A stretch of 64,000 nt of DNA from Perkinsus olseni (lineage: Eukaryota > Perkinsozoa > Perkinsida > Perkinsidae), in the NCBI GenBank assembly GCA_013115135.1, contig JABANP010000113.1, forward strand, positions 1 through 64,000, read 5' to 3'. Below the pieces are notes generated by a model. It searched no databases. It was not told the origin of the DNA and saw only the letters and a list, made by a program, of their open reading frames with translations. Every line of letters begins with the position of its first letter. Positions within the stretch are counted from its first letter, which is position 1. Made by a program: the position numbers and the translations under genes. Shown here one piece after another: positions 24,066-37,048 of the stretch.

Positions 24066-25007
24066 TCATGTGTAATAGGTTCCATGTTGTTGTAGGAGAC
24101 TCACAGCTGTATCAATATTGTCATCCATAAATTTCTTTATCCAACTCCGATCATCATAGTCCCTGGTTGGGGAGTGGGATTCAATGTATTTGATCAGACG
24201 TTCGCACCGCCTCTGATCCATGCCATTTGCAAGTTCTTCCCTGATTCTCGGGAGTAAATGCGCAAAAGGAATAATGTCAAAGAGGATCCTTCTAATCTCT
24301 TCAGACGGCTTGACGATCTCCCCTCCGTCTGCCATATTTCCATACCAGACTTTCACCAACTCTTCGCCATTCATGCTGAGAACGAAAATCGACGGATCAT
24401 ACGATCTCGAGTATACTAGCCGGAAGGAGGAGAGTGGAACCGGTTATGAGTAGTACTTCAAAGAGATGCGCTTCCCCGTCGGGCGACGCTCTTCCCAATA
24501 GATCCCATATTTCTCGCTGAATTCTAGATCATCGGAAGTGAGCACATGTAAGAAGCTCTCTGCATACTCAACCGAGCACTTGTCGTATCGGCTATGAATC
24601 TACAAGATGGAACAAACATTTCGGGAAGATGCTGTCGAGGTCGTACCTGCCCGTTGTTGCTACTCAACCAATAAGTTTTCTCGCCAATCGCCGACACTCC
24701 ATCTTCCAGCCTAGACATTCTTTCCATCAGTTCAGATATCTTAGTTTCCAGGTTATTCAGCCTTCCCGTAGTTGAATCATCAATTTGAAGCCTGGACATC
24801 TGAGTCTCCAGCTGGTCAAGCCTTTCAGTTGTAGAATCATCAACCTGTAGAACAGTCGGTGAAGAGTCCCCTCCATCGCTCAACACTCGTGATTACCTCT
24901 CGTTGTCCGCCGACCGTCCTAGGCCGTTTGCGTGCACCGGACTGCATCGCCATTGACGGTGTCGAAGCCAATACGAATATTACGATGGCGTGAGCGAAGA
25001 TGGCCAT
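24066..25007 (-). CDS. Small secreted coiled-coil protein, lineage-specific family (copy 1)
   Basis: Four exons join in frame. Exon 1 (ATG at 25007) codes a signal peptide (MAIFAHAIVIFVLASTPSMA) and a short basic segment. Exon 2 (about 24844-24656) codes two near-identical heptad blocks, each starting DDSTT and containing LETQMSRL or LETKISEL, a clear coiled coil. Exon 3 (about 24603-24457) ends WEERRPTGKRIS. Exon 4 (24375-24066) holds a helical domain starting with NGEELVKVWYGN and ending LLQQHGTYYT. The introns are short; the last one (24456-24376) is 81 nt. A paralogue lies at 26.3-26.9 kb on the same strand. Function unknown; export from the cell or into a compartment is inferred from the signal peptide. 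Confidence 0.75.
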
Positions 25008-25707
25008 TACACAAATGATTTGTGACAAATCGGACAAGTGCTGGCATATGCGTTTATATGAGAGTGAAGCTTCGTAGTGTCCTGTCTCCTCGGAGAAGAA
25101 TGTGTGGTCCGGGACCACTCACTGAGTCAACTTCGCTGACGTTCAGTTGGTACGACCCCACCCAATGATTGATACAGGGTTCCGGACGTGCGCCGCTCCG
25201 CTTGGATGATCGGGTCTTCGTCACGGAAGGGTGTCAGGAAGGCAATTCACGAGCACAGGCGGGACTGATTAATGAGACAGTCTCAGTGAGACTGTACGCA
25301 GCTCTGTCGTCAACAGCCGTCTCTTGCTTCCTCGCGCGCCCCGGCAAGATGAAGTTGGGGTAGATCAGGCTGCGCGAGGCCGGGTTACTCGGGGGGACCG
25401 CGGTGGACGAGTGCCGTATTTGAGCGTCGGGAATACAACGAACAGGTTGCCAACTCGAGGTTGGTGAGCGATGGGGTGTGCTAACCTCAGATACCGCCGC
25501 TCGATAGGTCACAACTGTTTAAAGAAGTGCTCGACGTCTGCTGCTGCCGACGGTTGAATGCCTTTGGCAGCAAGTGGTTGAAGCCTCGTCTAATCGTGGA
25601 TGGGGGCTCTTCATTGAGGAGTGGTTAGTTAGCGAGTCTCCAACCATACCTGCGAAGTTTGGGTAATCAGCAGCGGCCCTATCATGAACCTGGGCAAGCA
25701 CCGAACG

Positions 25708-26159
25708 CTACACCGTCTCCGTCAGACACCGGCACGCGAATCGGTCAGCCACAATCATGGCAGCGGTGCGCATACACATGATACGGCGCTTGCCAGGGCA
25801 TGATGGGCCCGCGAGAGTCTCGCGGCGAGACCTGGTCGGTAACAAACCGCACCAGAGCCTCCAACGCAGGTGTGGGCGGGATGGGTTTAAAATCAAATAA
25901 AACTGTGAAACCTGACGATGTGCACTGGCCAACCACAGAACGGTTGCAGCACTCTGCTGTCTAGCTCGCGAAGCGCCGAGCTGAGCGGACGCAATTGTGC
26001 TATTGTCTCCGCCTCGTAACTAAACGCGCCTACTACGTAACCGGTACTCAATCCACCTCCACTGTGACACTCGTCCCAATAGAAGCCCTTCACGACCTGG
26101 TGAAGGATATTCATCAGAGATGCACCAATAGGACGTGGAGTCCTAGGAGGAGTTGTCAT
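25708..26159 (-). CDS. Unknown protein, at least two exons
   Basis: Two open segments join in frame across a 34-nt candidate intron (GTGGTTGG...TTTCACAG). The first starts at ATG 26159 (MTTPPRTPRPIGASLMNIL) and contains GYVVGAFSYEAETIAQLRPL. The second reads FLFDFKPIPPTPALEALVRF and ends near a Cys/His-containing segment before a candidate donor at about 25745. Amino-acid composition looks like a folded soluble protein. More exons may lie at 25.2-25.7 kb, where an open segment with DRAAADYPNFAG is seen on the same strand. I do not recognise the family. Confidence 0.4.
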
Positions 26160-26304
26160 CACAACTGTTTGACGAGTTGACTGACTGAAGCAACTCGACA
26201 CTTCATCATCCAGTACACATCAACATCACAACGAACATGATAAAGATACTCACCGTGATGGCCACGACCTCACAGTATTCGTGCAAGAGTATTGAGTAGG
26301 AATC

Positions 26305-26899
26305 TCATATGCCCTTATCGGAATAAGATCCGTACTGCCGTAGCAGATTCAAAGCTGTATTCATATTGTCACTCACGAATTCTTTTATCCAATCTTTCCC
26401 TGCCTTGTAGTTGTCATAAGGACTAGATTCGACATGTTCGATCAGCCCTTTACATACGTAATCCGTCATGCCGCCTCTTTCAAAATCATGTCTTATTCTC
26501 TCCATCAGACTCGCAAAAGGAATCACGTTTGCGAACCTTCTTGCAATTTCCTCGGTCGGCTCCTCGATGGAGCCCGAGGCTGTAGCATTACCGTACTCGA
26601 GCTTCACTAACTTTCCAGCTTGCACACTGAGGATGAGATTTCATGACGAGATATGAGAAGCTGAATTATGACTATGACTATGAGTATTATTATTAGTATT
26701 ACGTGTAAGAGATGCGGCTTGATGTTGGTCGACTGTCTTTCCACTGGGAAATAACAACACTTGCAAGGAGCTGCTGATAAGTAGTGGTGAGGAATAACAA
26801 TGACAGCATTCTCATGTAGCTGTTGCCGTCTACTGTGAGATAAATCAGGGCCGTGTTGGGCATTCTGCATGAATGATGGATCATCAGGAGAACTTTCAT
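26305..26899 (-). CDS. Paralogue of the coiled-coil secreted gene (copy 2), 5' part unresolved
   Basis: The last exon (26626-26305) aligns with the last exon of copy 1: LVKLEYGN against LVKVWYGN, IPFASLMERIR against IPFAHLLPRIR, DWIKEFVSDNMNTALNLLRQ against SWIKKFMDDNIDTAVSLLQQ. The preceding exon ends WKDSRPTSSRIS, matching WEERRPTGKRIS. The intervening intron is about 82 nt against 81 nt and has the same phase. I cannot find separate signal-peptide and coiled-coil exons. Upstream the frame runs straight into the Ser/Ala/Thr-rich tail of TPR at 26.9-27.0 kb, so this copy may be 5'-truncated. Confidence 0.6.
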
Positions 26900-29800
26900 T
26901 TCGATAAAAACCTTCTGGCGAAAACCCCCACCTGGCGCTGTAGTGGCAGTAGTAGCAGTTGCTGCTGCAGCTTCTGTTGCACTGCTGGATGATGATGACG
27001 ACGATGCAGATCCGCCACCTGAGAGTAGTTTTCACATGCAGGGCAACTCTATACCACTCCTTTCGTTACTCTCTCCAGGCTGCTCCTGTTTCTCCACACG
27101 ACTGATCTTGCTACTAGGCCCCCCAGCAGTCCCTCCCCCCTCCTCTGGGTCCTGCTCGGGATGCTTCCGTTTCTGCGCGCCTACGCCCGTCGCCGCCGCG
27201 GCAGCCGGCTGGGACCCCTCCCCAGACTTCTTTAATGCTACTAACGCCTTGCTCAGCTGGATCCGATACTCCTAAAAATACAGCTCGTATTCCGGCGTAG
27301 ACAGCAGTCAATTCCATACCACTCCAATCGATACTCCCTGCACAATGCATGTAGCCCTACCTGCAGTATCTTAGCTGACCCCTGGAGCAACTCTATATTC
27401 CTCTTGTCCCTCACCACCCGGCTGGTCGTTGGCTGAGCGCTGCTGACAGCCACTCCGGCCGTTTGGGTAGCCGAGCTCGTCTGCGCCTACACCAAGAAGT
27501 TCTCGCGCGCCACAAAATTACGGCTCATACCTTGGCCTGTTGCTGCTCTGCTGCTGCAGCTGATGCTGTGGCCGCAGCCGTCTTGACTTTCTTCTCCTCC
27601 TCCCTCAACTGTTCCTCCATCTTCTTCATTTGCTCACCGAGATCCTTGATGCGGTTATCTCTCAGCTTGCGCATCCCCTGCTCTTGGTTCAGCAACCGCA
27701 CTTTCATCGACAACTGACAGAGGTCGAGGGAATCCTAACTCACCGTATCTTCCTTGGCCAACCTGTTCTTCAAGATTCTTCGCCTTCTTCTCAGCTTCCT
27801 GCTTCACAGTGTTCATGTTAGCCTCGTTAGTGCGGACCTGCTCGATACAAATAATCGCCCATCGCCGGCCCGGATGGTGGGTCGCGAGATGAACAGGAGT
27901 TTAATGTTCGCTGTGGTGGCCGAGCTGCAGAGACAACCACACTCACAGAGGACGTGCAGTAGTCATAGAGACGGGCGTACCGAGATCCCCGGTTCGATCC
28001 CCGGGAGGAACATATCAGTGTCCTATCTCTACTCATCACGAGTGCAGGCAGACTAACAAATAAGACCGTGATCTCCCATTACCTGATTGGCGAGTTCGGC
28101 CACCCGAGCTTGCAATGCCTTCGATGCACTCTGCAGAGATTCCACCTTGGCGCTCTAAAACCGCAAGACACCAATCCCATCCACACAAATTCTGATTCCG
28201 TGCGCCTCATCAGACCAACTACCGGAGGATGCACCTCGACTCATGCTTTCACAATGCGCCCGTCCGAGATCATGCCAACAGCGACTCTTCGAAATTCTCC
28301 GATTTACCAGAACAAGCGGGAAAAATGAGCTTAATTTTTTATCCTCAACTACGAAGATTATCCTCCTCGTTACCTTCTCTTTCAGTTGCGCATGGACTTG
28401 TGCTAGCTCAGCCTTCAGTTTACCCTCATTCTCCTTCAGCTTGGCCACCTCTGCTGGCTCCATGTTAGCGTATCTAACGTATCTTAGGTCGACCCATGCA
28501 ACTCACACATTGTCCCCTACTTCTTTGTCAACTCAGCGTGCAGCTTCTCAAACCGCTCAGCCTTCGCTGCCGTCGCCTTCATCGCAGCACTCTGGTGGCG
28601 GAACCTTTCAGTACTCTGAGCAAGGAGGATGGACTGCGCTCCGTACGAGCAAGTTCGGTAGTAGAAGTATCCACCATACTCGGCCCCTCACTGAAAGTAC
28701 TATAATCAGAGACAAACCACAATCTAGACTTTGCAACTGGCGTAGGCCAGCATGGAGCCTCAACCTCCACCGACGGCGCCACCACATGCGCATAAAACTC
28801 ATCTTATTACTATCATCAATATACCAGTGATGATGATATTATTATAAACTCTCATACTGCGTTGTTGAGGAAAATTCTCTCACCTCATTGAGTTGGGCCT
28901 TCAACTTGCTGCTCTCTTCCTTGGCTGCATCCAGCTCAGATTGAGTCTTTTGGAGGTTCTGCCGCTGGGTCTCTGAAGAGTATCCGAGCTTGACCCGCGG
29001 CACCAACAAAATAGGTCGCGCTCTTACCAAGATCCATCTTCAACCGCTGATACTCCGACTCATACATAGACAACTCCTGCACCTTGGCCGTCAGCAGCGA
29101 GTATCTTCACCATCGCGAAAAATGACAGAAAACTTCGCTCCGCTAAGACCTACTTTTCCTCCGCCTCCCTCATTCTCTCGATGTGATCCTCCTGTTGTCT
29201 CAGCCGCTCCTCCAGCCGATTGAGGTCCTTTTCCAGACCCAATGATCTCGCCTTATGACGAGAACACTCGAGAAGCTACAGAGAATCTTGCGATCTCGAC
29301 AAATCTTGCATTTTCTCAATAACTCACCGCTTCTTGTTCCCTTGCGATGAGTAGCTTCTTGCTCTCATTCACTTGCTGCAGTAGAGCCTTCAACTTTCCA
29401 ACCTCATTCGGCGAGGACGGAGCGGCCGCCGCACTCTCCTTTCCCTTCCTTCCCAGAAGCCGTCGAAGCCGACGACGACGAAGAAGACGATGTGAACAAA
29501 GTTTGGTATCTATTCGGCAGCACGCATGCACAGACATGCTCTTCCCTCGACAACCCCTACTTCTCATTCTCTTCTCCCAACGCCTTTATCCGTTGCTCGC
29601 TCTGTTTGACCATCTCCTCCGCTGCGCTCAGCTGGCGTTTGGTCTCGGCATGGGCCTCATCCTTTCTCCTTCAGTTTCTTATCAAGCTCTTCAATATCCT
29701 TCTTCATCTCATCAACAGCTCTCTCCCTCTCCTGCCTCGCCGCGACCAGAGCCTCGGCCTCCTTCCCTCGCTTGATGAACTCTCTCGTGTACTCCTGCTT

Positions 29801-32800
29801 GGCGTCCTTCAGGGCGTTGCCGGCCTCCACGGCCTTCGCGTTCGCTAAGTCAATTTCACTCTAAAGAAAAATACAGCCTCTGGGATTCGAACCCGATACC
29901 TCTGACGAGCATACCTTCGCCTGCTTCAGATCCTCCTCTAGGTTATGTATCTTTTCCCGGAGTGCTTCGGCATCACTACGTGCCAAACCACCCTGAAAAA
30001 ACTTCGCTCCGCTAACAAATGGAATGTTCAGTGGTCGACCTTGGATTCGAATTCCTGAATCTTCTTCTCCGCGTTCTGCACGGACGCCCGAGCTGCCGTC
30101 AATTCAGCATCCTTCGCCTTCAGATCAGCTGTCAACTTAGCGACTGAATAGAGTTGGGAAAGGAGTGGTATGAAAATATTAACACAACCATCCCTACCCT
30201 TCTCGTCACTGCTCTTGATTCGTTCCTCCAGACTCTTAACAGCGGTCTGCAGAACCTAGAACACCATCATACTCACCGCATAGGAATCATCACGCACTAC
30301 AAAGATTCCCCAAGATTCCCAGACATTGCACTCGGAACTCCATGAACCAGGCACGCATGACCGACTTTTGTGCTAGAGTGTCCCGAAAGGACGGAGGAAA
30401 CGGAAATGACTGCACCATAAAGAATTTTCCGTAAATTCAGAATTTGTAATTATTTCTGTTCTAATCTGATTGTGCGCGATAGCCTAAAGAGTCGATCCTC
30501 CCCACCGGGAAGCTTTACGTATCTTACCTCATTGCTTGACTTCTGCGACTCAACCTCAGCTCTCGCAACATTGAGCATTCTCTCCAGCTGAGGACCACCG
30601 CCGCTAGAGGCGCTCGGAGTCGCCGAAGACTCCGCGGCAGCAGCAGCAGCCGGAGGAGGAGGAGGAGGAGAAGGAGATCCGATGGAAGCTCGACCCTGGA
30701 GAGGGAAAGAACATGAAGATTCACAGCGGAGCGAAGCACAATCTCCCACCTTATACAGTTTTATTTTGTCAATCAACGATTGCTTCTCGACGCTCCAACT
30801 GCGCCGCTCATCAGCGAACTTCGAAGATTCCTGACACCAGCAGCAGCTTGCATGCGGACATACCAACTCTTTCGTAACAGTTCTCACCTCCTCCAGCCGC
30901 TTGATCGATTCCTTCGAGGAGCTCAAGGTGGAGCTCTGCTCCTCATACGCAGATCGGTAAAACACAAGACTGAGGGCGGCAGCGCAAAGATACTCTGCGC
31001 ACAGCGAAGGATTCTCCCTACTTGTTCTTCAATTCTTCCATCTCGCGAAGGACCTTTTCTGTCTGCTCTCTTGCCATCTCCCTCGCGCTTTGAGTCTCCT
31101 CGGAAACTCCTAGCAATCGAGCCACCCAGGTTCGAGCCCCTCATGTCGCATGTTTACTCTTACTCTGTTGCGTCTCCACCAACAGACTAGCAATCTTGGC
31201 CTTCTCTCCTAATACAGCCTGCAGCTGCTCACTGAACTGAAAGTGGGATACATCATTGGACTCGACCCTTTTTGTATCTTTCCCTCTCAACCTCAAGATA
31301 CTTACAACTTCAACTCGAGCTTGAGCACTGTGCATCTTCTCCAACGCTTCCGACTTTTCTCGCAAAGCTATCGATCGTTCGTGCACGACCTGATAGGAAT
31401 CTTAGGTCGATGCGAGGCGAATGCACAAAGCTCTTACCGTTTTCACAGTGCCTTCCAAGGTGGCATTCTGCGCCGCTAAAGATGCGCTTCTCTTCTCAGT
31501 CGTCCTTGCATCGTCCTCCACCCTCTTCAAAGACGCCCGCAGCTCCGACATGGCCTCGGAAATGACCGACTGAATCACGCGATTTGCGAAAGGAGTGGTA
31601 CGAGGCCCCCATCTCTCACGCCCACCTTTCTATCCTTCTCAAGTTGCAGCATCGTCTTCAGCCTTATGCTCTCCGGTACTCAACTTCCTATTCTCCTCCC
31701 TCAACGAGGCAGACTCTTGTCGTATCAGGTCCAACTCTGAAGATGATGGCGAGTCGCTATTACTAGGTGACAGAATCGTTGTGGAAGGCTCATAAAAATA
31801 ATTAATAATCCAGGATATCTATTCGCCTGGACGAGCAGAACGCGTCGGAGTTGAGTGTCAGTGGAGCGGTATCTTTGAGCTTAGATGGTATAATAGAGGT
31901 TAACCTAGCGATAGCCAGAATGCAAGATTCCCATCCCTACGTTTCTGTGATTCGGTCTTCACCGTCTCCAACTTGTCTTGGAGTAAACTGATCTTTCTCT
32001 CAGCACTCGACGACCCTCGTGAGGGCGAACTACCAGAGCCCGCTCCCGCATCCCCCGTACCTGAAGGATATCCTTAGGTCGACCATGCAAGATACGGAAT
32101 AGGTCGGACTGCTAACACTTACCATCAGCCTGTGTTGCTGCCGAAGCCGTGTCCTGCAGTGACTTCCTCAACTCCTCAATCTGCTGCATCATTTCCTTCT
32201 TCTCCTTGTCAGCTCGAGAGAGAAGACCTTCGTACGTCGATCGATCAGTTTCTCGGGCCTTCGCTCTGAGCAAACAGTAGCAACATCGTCACGCGCCACG
32301 AAATTACTGATCCGAAGTCGGCGGAAAAGCACCCAAGGCTGCCCCAACAAAGGTCGAAACAGCACCCTAATAATACGGCTCAAAACGAAGCACCCCTCCT
32401 CTGATGAGTATTCGAGGACGCGACGGCCATTAGCGCCCCCAAGCCACGAAGATGCCCGAAACGTCACGCGCCACGAAATTCACATCATGCTCACCGACGA
32501 GCATACGGACCAGAGATGATGGTAAATGGTCGCGCGGAAGGATGCCCTGATGACCCTGCCAACTCACAACTCCTTGTATGCCTCATCCATCTTCTGCCAG
32601 TCCTCCCTCAACTGTGCCAACTCCTTCTGGGCTTCAATCTCACACTCATTCCTCAGCCTCGCCACTGATGCCTTCAATGATGTATTCTGCGATACCTGCA
32701 GCAGCAGCAGCCGAGCGGCATCCTCAAGCGGTCCACCAGCAGCAGCCGGAGCGGGCTCCTACCAACTCTGCGACTGTCATGAAGGATGGTGTGGATCCCT

Positions 32801-35800
32801 CCGCCGGCGGGGCCCCTTCAATCGAGGACGACGATATCGATGATCTGAGAACAATGACAATGGCCTCGGCTAGGGCCCGCGGAGGCACCTAAGATATTCC
32901 CTTCTTTTCCAATATTTAATAGACAAGGCTCAATTTTTACGCACTACATGCGGTACAAGGGAGCATCAGCCTTGCCACGATGACCGGCGACCAGTACCCA
33001 ATTTCCCACCACTTCCACCAGATTACACTACCTCGTACCCAATACGCCCACCAAGGTCGCCCTTCCCTGCCGGTGTTACCTTCGTCTCTTCATCCCAGCG
33101 CCCCCCTTCAACAGCTCCACCTCGTGCAACAGCACAGACGTCTGATTAACCTGCTCCTGCAGTTGGAGCCTCAGACTGGACACGCTGGCCTCCATCTGCC
33201 GTCGAGTATGGGACTCGCTATTCAACCTATCATAACATGCTCCTCAGGTAAACATCTAACTTGGGAGCTCCCCGAGTAGATGAGCCAAGGAAAGCCTCAT
33301 ACCACACCATCCCGAACCTATCTTACTTTTCCTTAGTCTCCCTCAATCGTGCGTTACCAATCTCTATCTTCTCATCTGAAACATGACGATAACTCAACCT
33401 GTACTCTAGCTCGAGGTCGAAGATACTCCCTCCACGCGATGCCGATACATACAGGGCAAGAAATAAGGATCTTACTTGCATCCTGGAGCTTCACAATAAG
33501 GTCATCATTTTGACGTTGTACGGCATCAATCTCAGGCGCCTTGGCTTCAACGTACCCATTGACCTCATCAAGGAGATCTTCCAAATGTCTGACCATATCC
33601 GAGGTCGACGCGTGCAAGATACGAAGCAGGTCAATATTGACGCCTTACGCATTAGCCTTCCTGAGTTCTGTAGTCTCATTTCTAGCTGCCATCAATGCAT
33701 CAACCAACGCCGAGAGAGGAAAGCCTCCCTGCGGAGCTGAAAATGAAATCTTCATTTCACCCACGCCATCCAGTAAAAAATCCGGATCGAGATGGCTGAT
33801 CAACGACGTGACCAAAAGACGGCATCTTCATTACCCTCAACCCCAACCTAATGCTCAGCCCGAGACGCCTCACCTTCCACTCCAAGAACCTCAGCAGCAA
33901 CATCCGTTACGGACCGTCGTCGCCCGCCCTCCGTAGGAGTATTGGCAGCAATCTACCATACACGTACGTCAATACAACCTCACTCGTATCCTGCACGCTC
34001 CGACCTTCTCTCTAAGATACTTTTCCTTCTCGTCTTTCAATTCATCTCTCTCCTTCATCAATGCCGCCCTCTCCTTCTCAACCGTTTCAGCCTTCCCCCG
34101 CGCAACAGACAGCGAACACAACGTCTGAAAGATACGTCCCTCCGAAAGGTCAACCCAACCTAGCCGCGTATCTTTACTACATTATTCAACTCCTGCTTGG
34201 TCTCAGCAAGCTCCCCACTCTGCGTCTTCAGCTGCTCCTCGAGATTGGACACCATTTGCTGCTTCAAACTAACGATGCCCTCCAAGCTGGATTTCTCAGT
34301 CGCTCCGTTCTCTCTCGCCGAGGCCAAATCTTTCACCGTATCTTCCAACCTGTGCAAGCCTAGCATCAACCTCAGCTTCCTCAAGTTATACTACTTCCTC
34401 TCAGCGTTCTCATGCAGCTTGGTCAAGCGACGGCACTCTGCCTCAGCATTTTCAAGGCGGCTCTTCAATCCCGACAGTTGGGTGTTGTGGTCCAACCTGA
34501 TGCAGCAACCCTCCTACAGATAGAGCTTCCAGAACTAACCACACGCCCCGCCTCTTATCGCTACTGCAGTGGCCACTGAGACGTTATTAAAAATACTGCT
34601 GTGTCTGGAGGTGCGAGTATTGGAAATATTATATTTCCATCCGGGAATACCACACTGCAGCAAATTGAATACCATTCCAGGTGCGCAGTACCGCAGTTTA
34701 ACCAATTCTCGCCAGAGCAGCTTCCGCAGCCTCCGTAAGCAATCGAAGTCCCATCTACGCCCCTTGAACGTCCTTCAAGAACTTCAAGTTGCGGTATCGC
34801 CCTCATCCACAGAAACGAACACTACCGACCTCGCATCGATCTAATGTACCTCTCCAAGACGCTTACGTACTTTACTACGAACAGACCTTCGAACCAGTGA
34901 TCACCATACAACAGCAAAAGGTGATCTATACTCCAGAGTGTAAGGCCACGGAAGAGTCGCGGACCGATCCCCCCATCACTAGGTCTACTCTCGACCGGCC
35001 CATCACGGCGTCACACTATTTCATCACAGCAGCACACAAAAGCCAATTGCCCCTCGCCCAGTATGACCTTGTTTTCTGCATTTCAGTAACGGTCCTCTCC
35101 TTATCAGTAGTAGCATGCTCAACCAGTTGCCACAACTCCTCCACCTTCGACCCCAACCTCTTCGTCTCAGCTTGCAACGATTGATTATCAAATTCCGAGT
35201 GGCCGTAGTCGACCTGCACACCCCGTGAACTCCATATAAAGCTAGCGGAGCGATGCTGGTATCATTACTATTTGCGTCGGACAGTTGACACTGTAAGGAC
35301 AGCTTCTCGGACTGCAACTCCCCCAGCTGGCGTGTCAATACCATCAACTCTCGTGTGAGCCGAGACACTCTGCACAGCAGGATGAAGCAGAAGTCATTCG
35401 AGGCAGCAATCGAACGTGCGATACGAGAAGCAACAACAGACGCAGCTGACGGGAGGGCTCATCAAACATTCAAGGTGCCATCTAACCCGAGATAGCGGCA
35501 GCCTGCCCCCGCAATCCAGACAGGTGTAGAGAACCGCCCTCTCCCGGGTACTACTCAGCCGTTGATCCGTCTGCCCTATCAGTAGTCTCCACAGACTGCT
35601 GCTGCTGGTCACTATCAGACTCAGTGGCCTCCATCGAAGATGATGGCGCAGCTTCGGCCGCAGCAGGGCGTGGCCTGATAACCCTGTCTCCCGCATGATG
35701 GACCAAATAACAACACTCCTACCCGCTCTTCAGAAGTGTTATCCTCGCTAGAACCCTCATTTACGTGTCCCCCCTCCGGCGATGTCTACAGCATCATCAT

Positions 35801-36761
35801 CATGCTAATACACATACCACACCATCATTACCTCAGCCGCTGCTGCTGCTGTTGCCTTGTCCGTGGGTGTCTCCACATGAGCGACCTCCTCTTCTTGTTG
35901 CTCGTGCCTTCCACTCTGCAGGATTGACCATGTACTACTACCACCTTACACCAGTATGGCGTACATCGTCCAGTTCAGCATCCATTAGATCATCAAACAT
36001 CGCCATCTCTTCATCTTCCTCTTCAACAGCGGAGTGACCTGTCGGGCGAGCGACTAGTAAGCAAACGAATAGAGGCAGTAGCACTATAGACTAAGCGCAC
36101 TCCGGAGATTCTCATTTCCTCTGGCCGGGCATCAAGCGTTAGTCAGAATCGATTTGCCTCCGCAATACCCCAGCATCATGCCGAGAAGACCAGTAGTAAG
36201 CATACCAGTGATGAGCTTCTAACAATCAGTACAGCCACCCGCACTACCATGCTGGTAGTCTTCTGCAGTGGAGCTGCTGTTGTTGCCCTCCTCTACAGTA
36301 ACGGCCGCTACTCCCGACTGTTGTTGTTGCTGGTCGCCTGACACAACGGCCGTTCACTTTCAGTATACCGTCAGCGATACGTGGTGAAAACAGACGACTG
36401 GAAACGGCCGCTAAGTAGCCGGTACTACAATATTCAGGGACAGAAAAATTTCCCAAAGACAAACGCTGATACACACACCGGGACTTTCTGGACTGCGGAA
36501 AAATACTACTACTGTCTAATCGGCCACACGCGAAAACTCTCTTCAACTGGCGGCCCAATGCTAGTGTGCGGGTATCGAGGGAAAGCGGGACGACGCACAA
36601 GACCCCTCACCATCGTTAGCCTCCAAGGTGTCCGCCCCTGCTGCTGCTGCTGGTTGTTGTTGTGTGGCATCATTCTCATCACTGGTGCTGAGATGGACCG
36701 ATCCCTCGCTGTCCGATACAACGCCAGGAGGTGCGTCGGACGGTGATGATGATGATGACAT
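26900..36761 (-). CDS. TPR: Nucleoporin TPR/Mlp-type coiled-coil protein
   Basis: Nuclear-basket scaffold protein. More than 25 short exons on the minus strand are almost all coiled coil (Glu/Lys/Gln/Leu heptads). The diagnostic match is near 33617-33480: LEDLLDEVNGYVEAKAPEID, corresponding to the conserved VEAKAP segment of TPR. Other segments: LQAETKRLGSKVEELWQL (35150), RLRNECEIEAQKELAQL (32660), a Pro/Ala loop (30660-30590), LKKLEENEGKL-like repeats (28440) and EQMKKMEEQLREEEKKVKT (27640). The C-terminus (27270-26940) is non-helical: an EYRIQLSKALVALKK helix, KRKHPEQDPEEGGG, then a Ser/Ala/Thr-rich tail. The N-terminal acidic and Gln-rich exons (36761-35480, MSSSSSPSDAPPGVVSDSEG first) are assigned by position only and could be another gene. 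Introns hold sets A, B, C and D. Confidence 0.75.
27980..28012 (+). repeat. tRNA T-arm-like sequence in a TPR intron
   Basis: ccgagatccccggttcgatc then cccgggaggaac. Similar remnants in TPR introns are at 29880-29912 (gggattcgaacccgatacct) and 31118-31138. Confidence 0.7.
32067..32106 (+). repeat. Repeat set A copy in a TPR intron
   Basis: ggatatccttaggtcgacca then tgcaagatacggaataggtc. It is antisense to TPR, so its AAGG end falls at the 3' side of the intron in the gene's orientation. Confidence 0.8.
32290..32480 (-). repeat. Two repeat set B motifs in TPR introns
   Basis: cacgcgccacgaaatt occurs at 32290-32306 and again at 32465-32480. A third TPR copy with one mismatch (cgcgcgccacaaaatt) is at 27504-27520. 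Confidence 0.8.
33594..33632 (+). repeat. Repeat set A copy in a TPR intron
   Basis: catatccgaggtcgacgcgt then gcaagatacgaagcaggtc, antisense to TPR, directly next to the exon coding the VEAKAP region. The intron 3' end is inside the element. Confidence 0.75.
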
Positions 36762-37048
36762 CGAGTAACGAAGGACGACCTGCCGGCCCTGGCAAGGTCA
36801 TTGGAGTACTTATTCAACTCAAGGCACTAGTAGTACGGATGGTAACGTTAATGATAGATAGAGTTTAATAAATAGTAACGATGATGATATAATCTGTAAA
36901 AAATATACGAATCTTGGCGGAGCGATGCTTTCATAGCAGAGGTCCCCGGTTCGATCCCACCACATCACAAAATTACATTTTGATCACCGTCTCTGACTTC
37001 CTCGAATCTACGGAGCATCGACGATCCGAGACGGCGAACTCTACTAGT

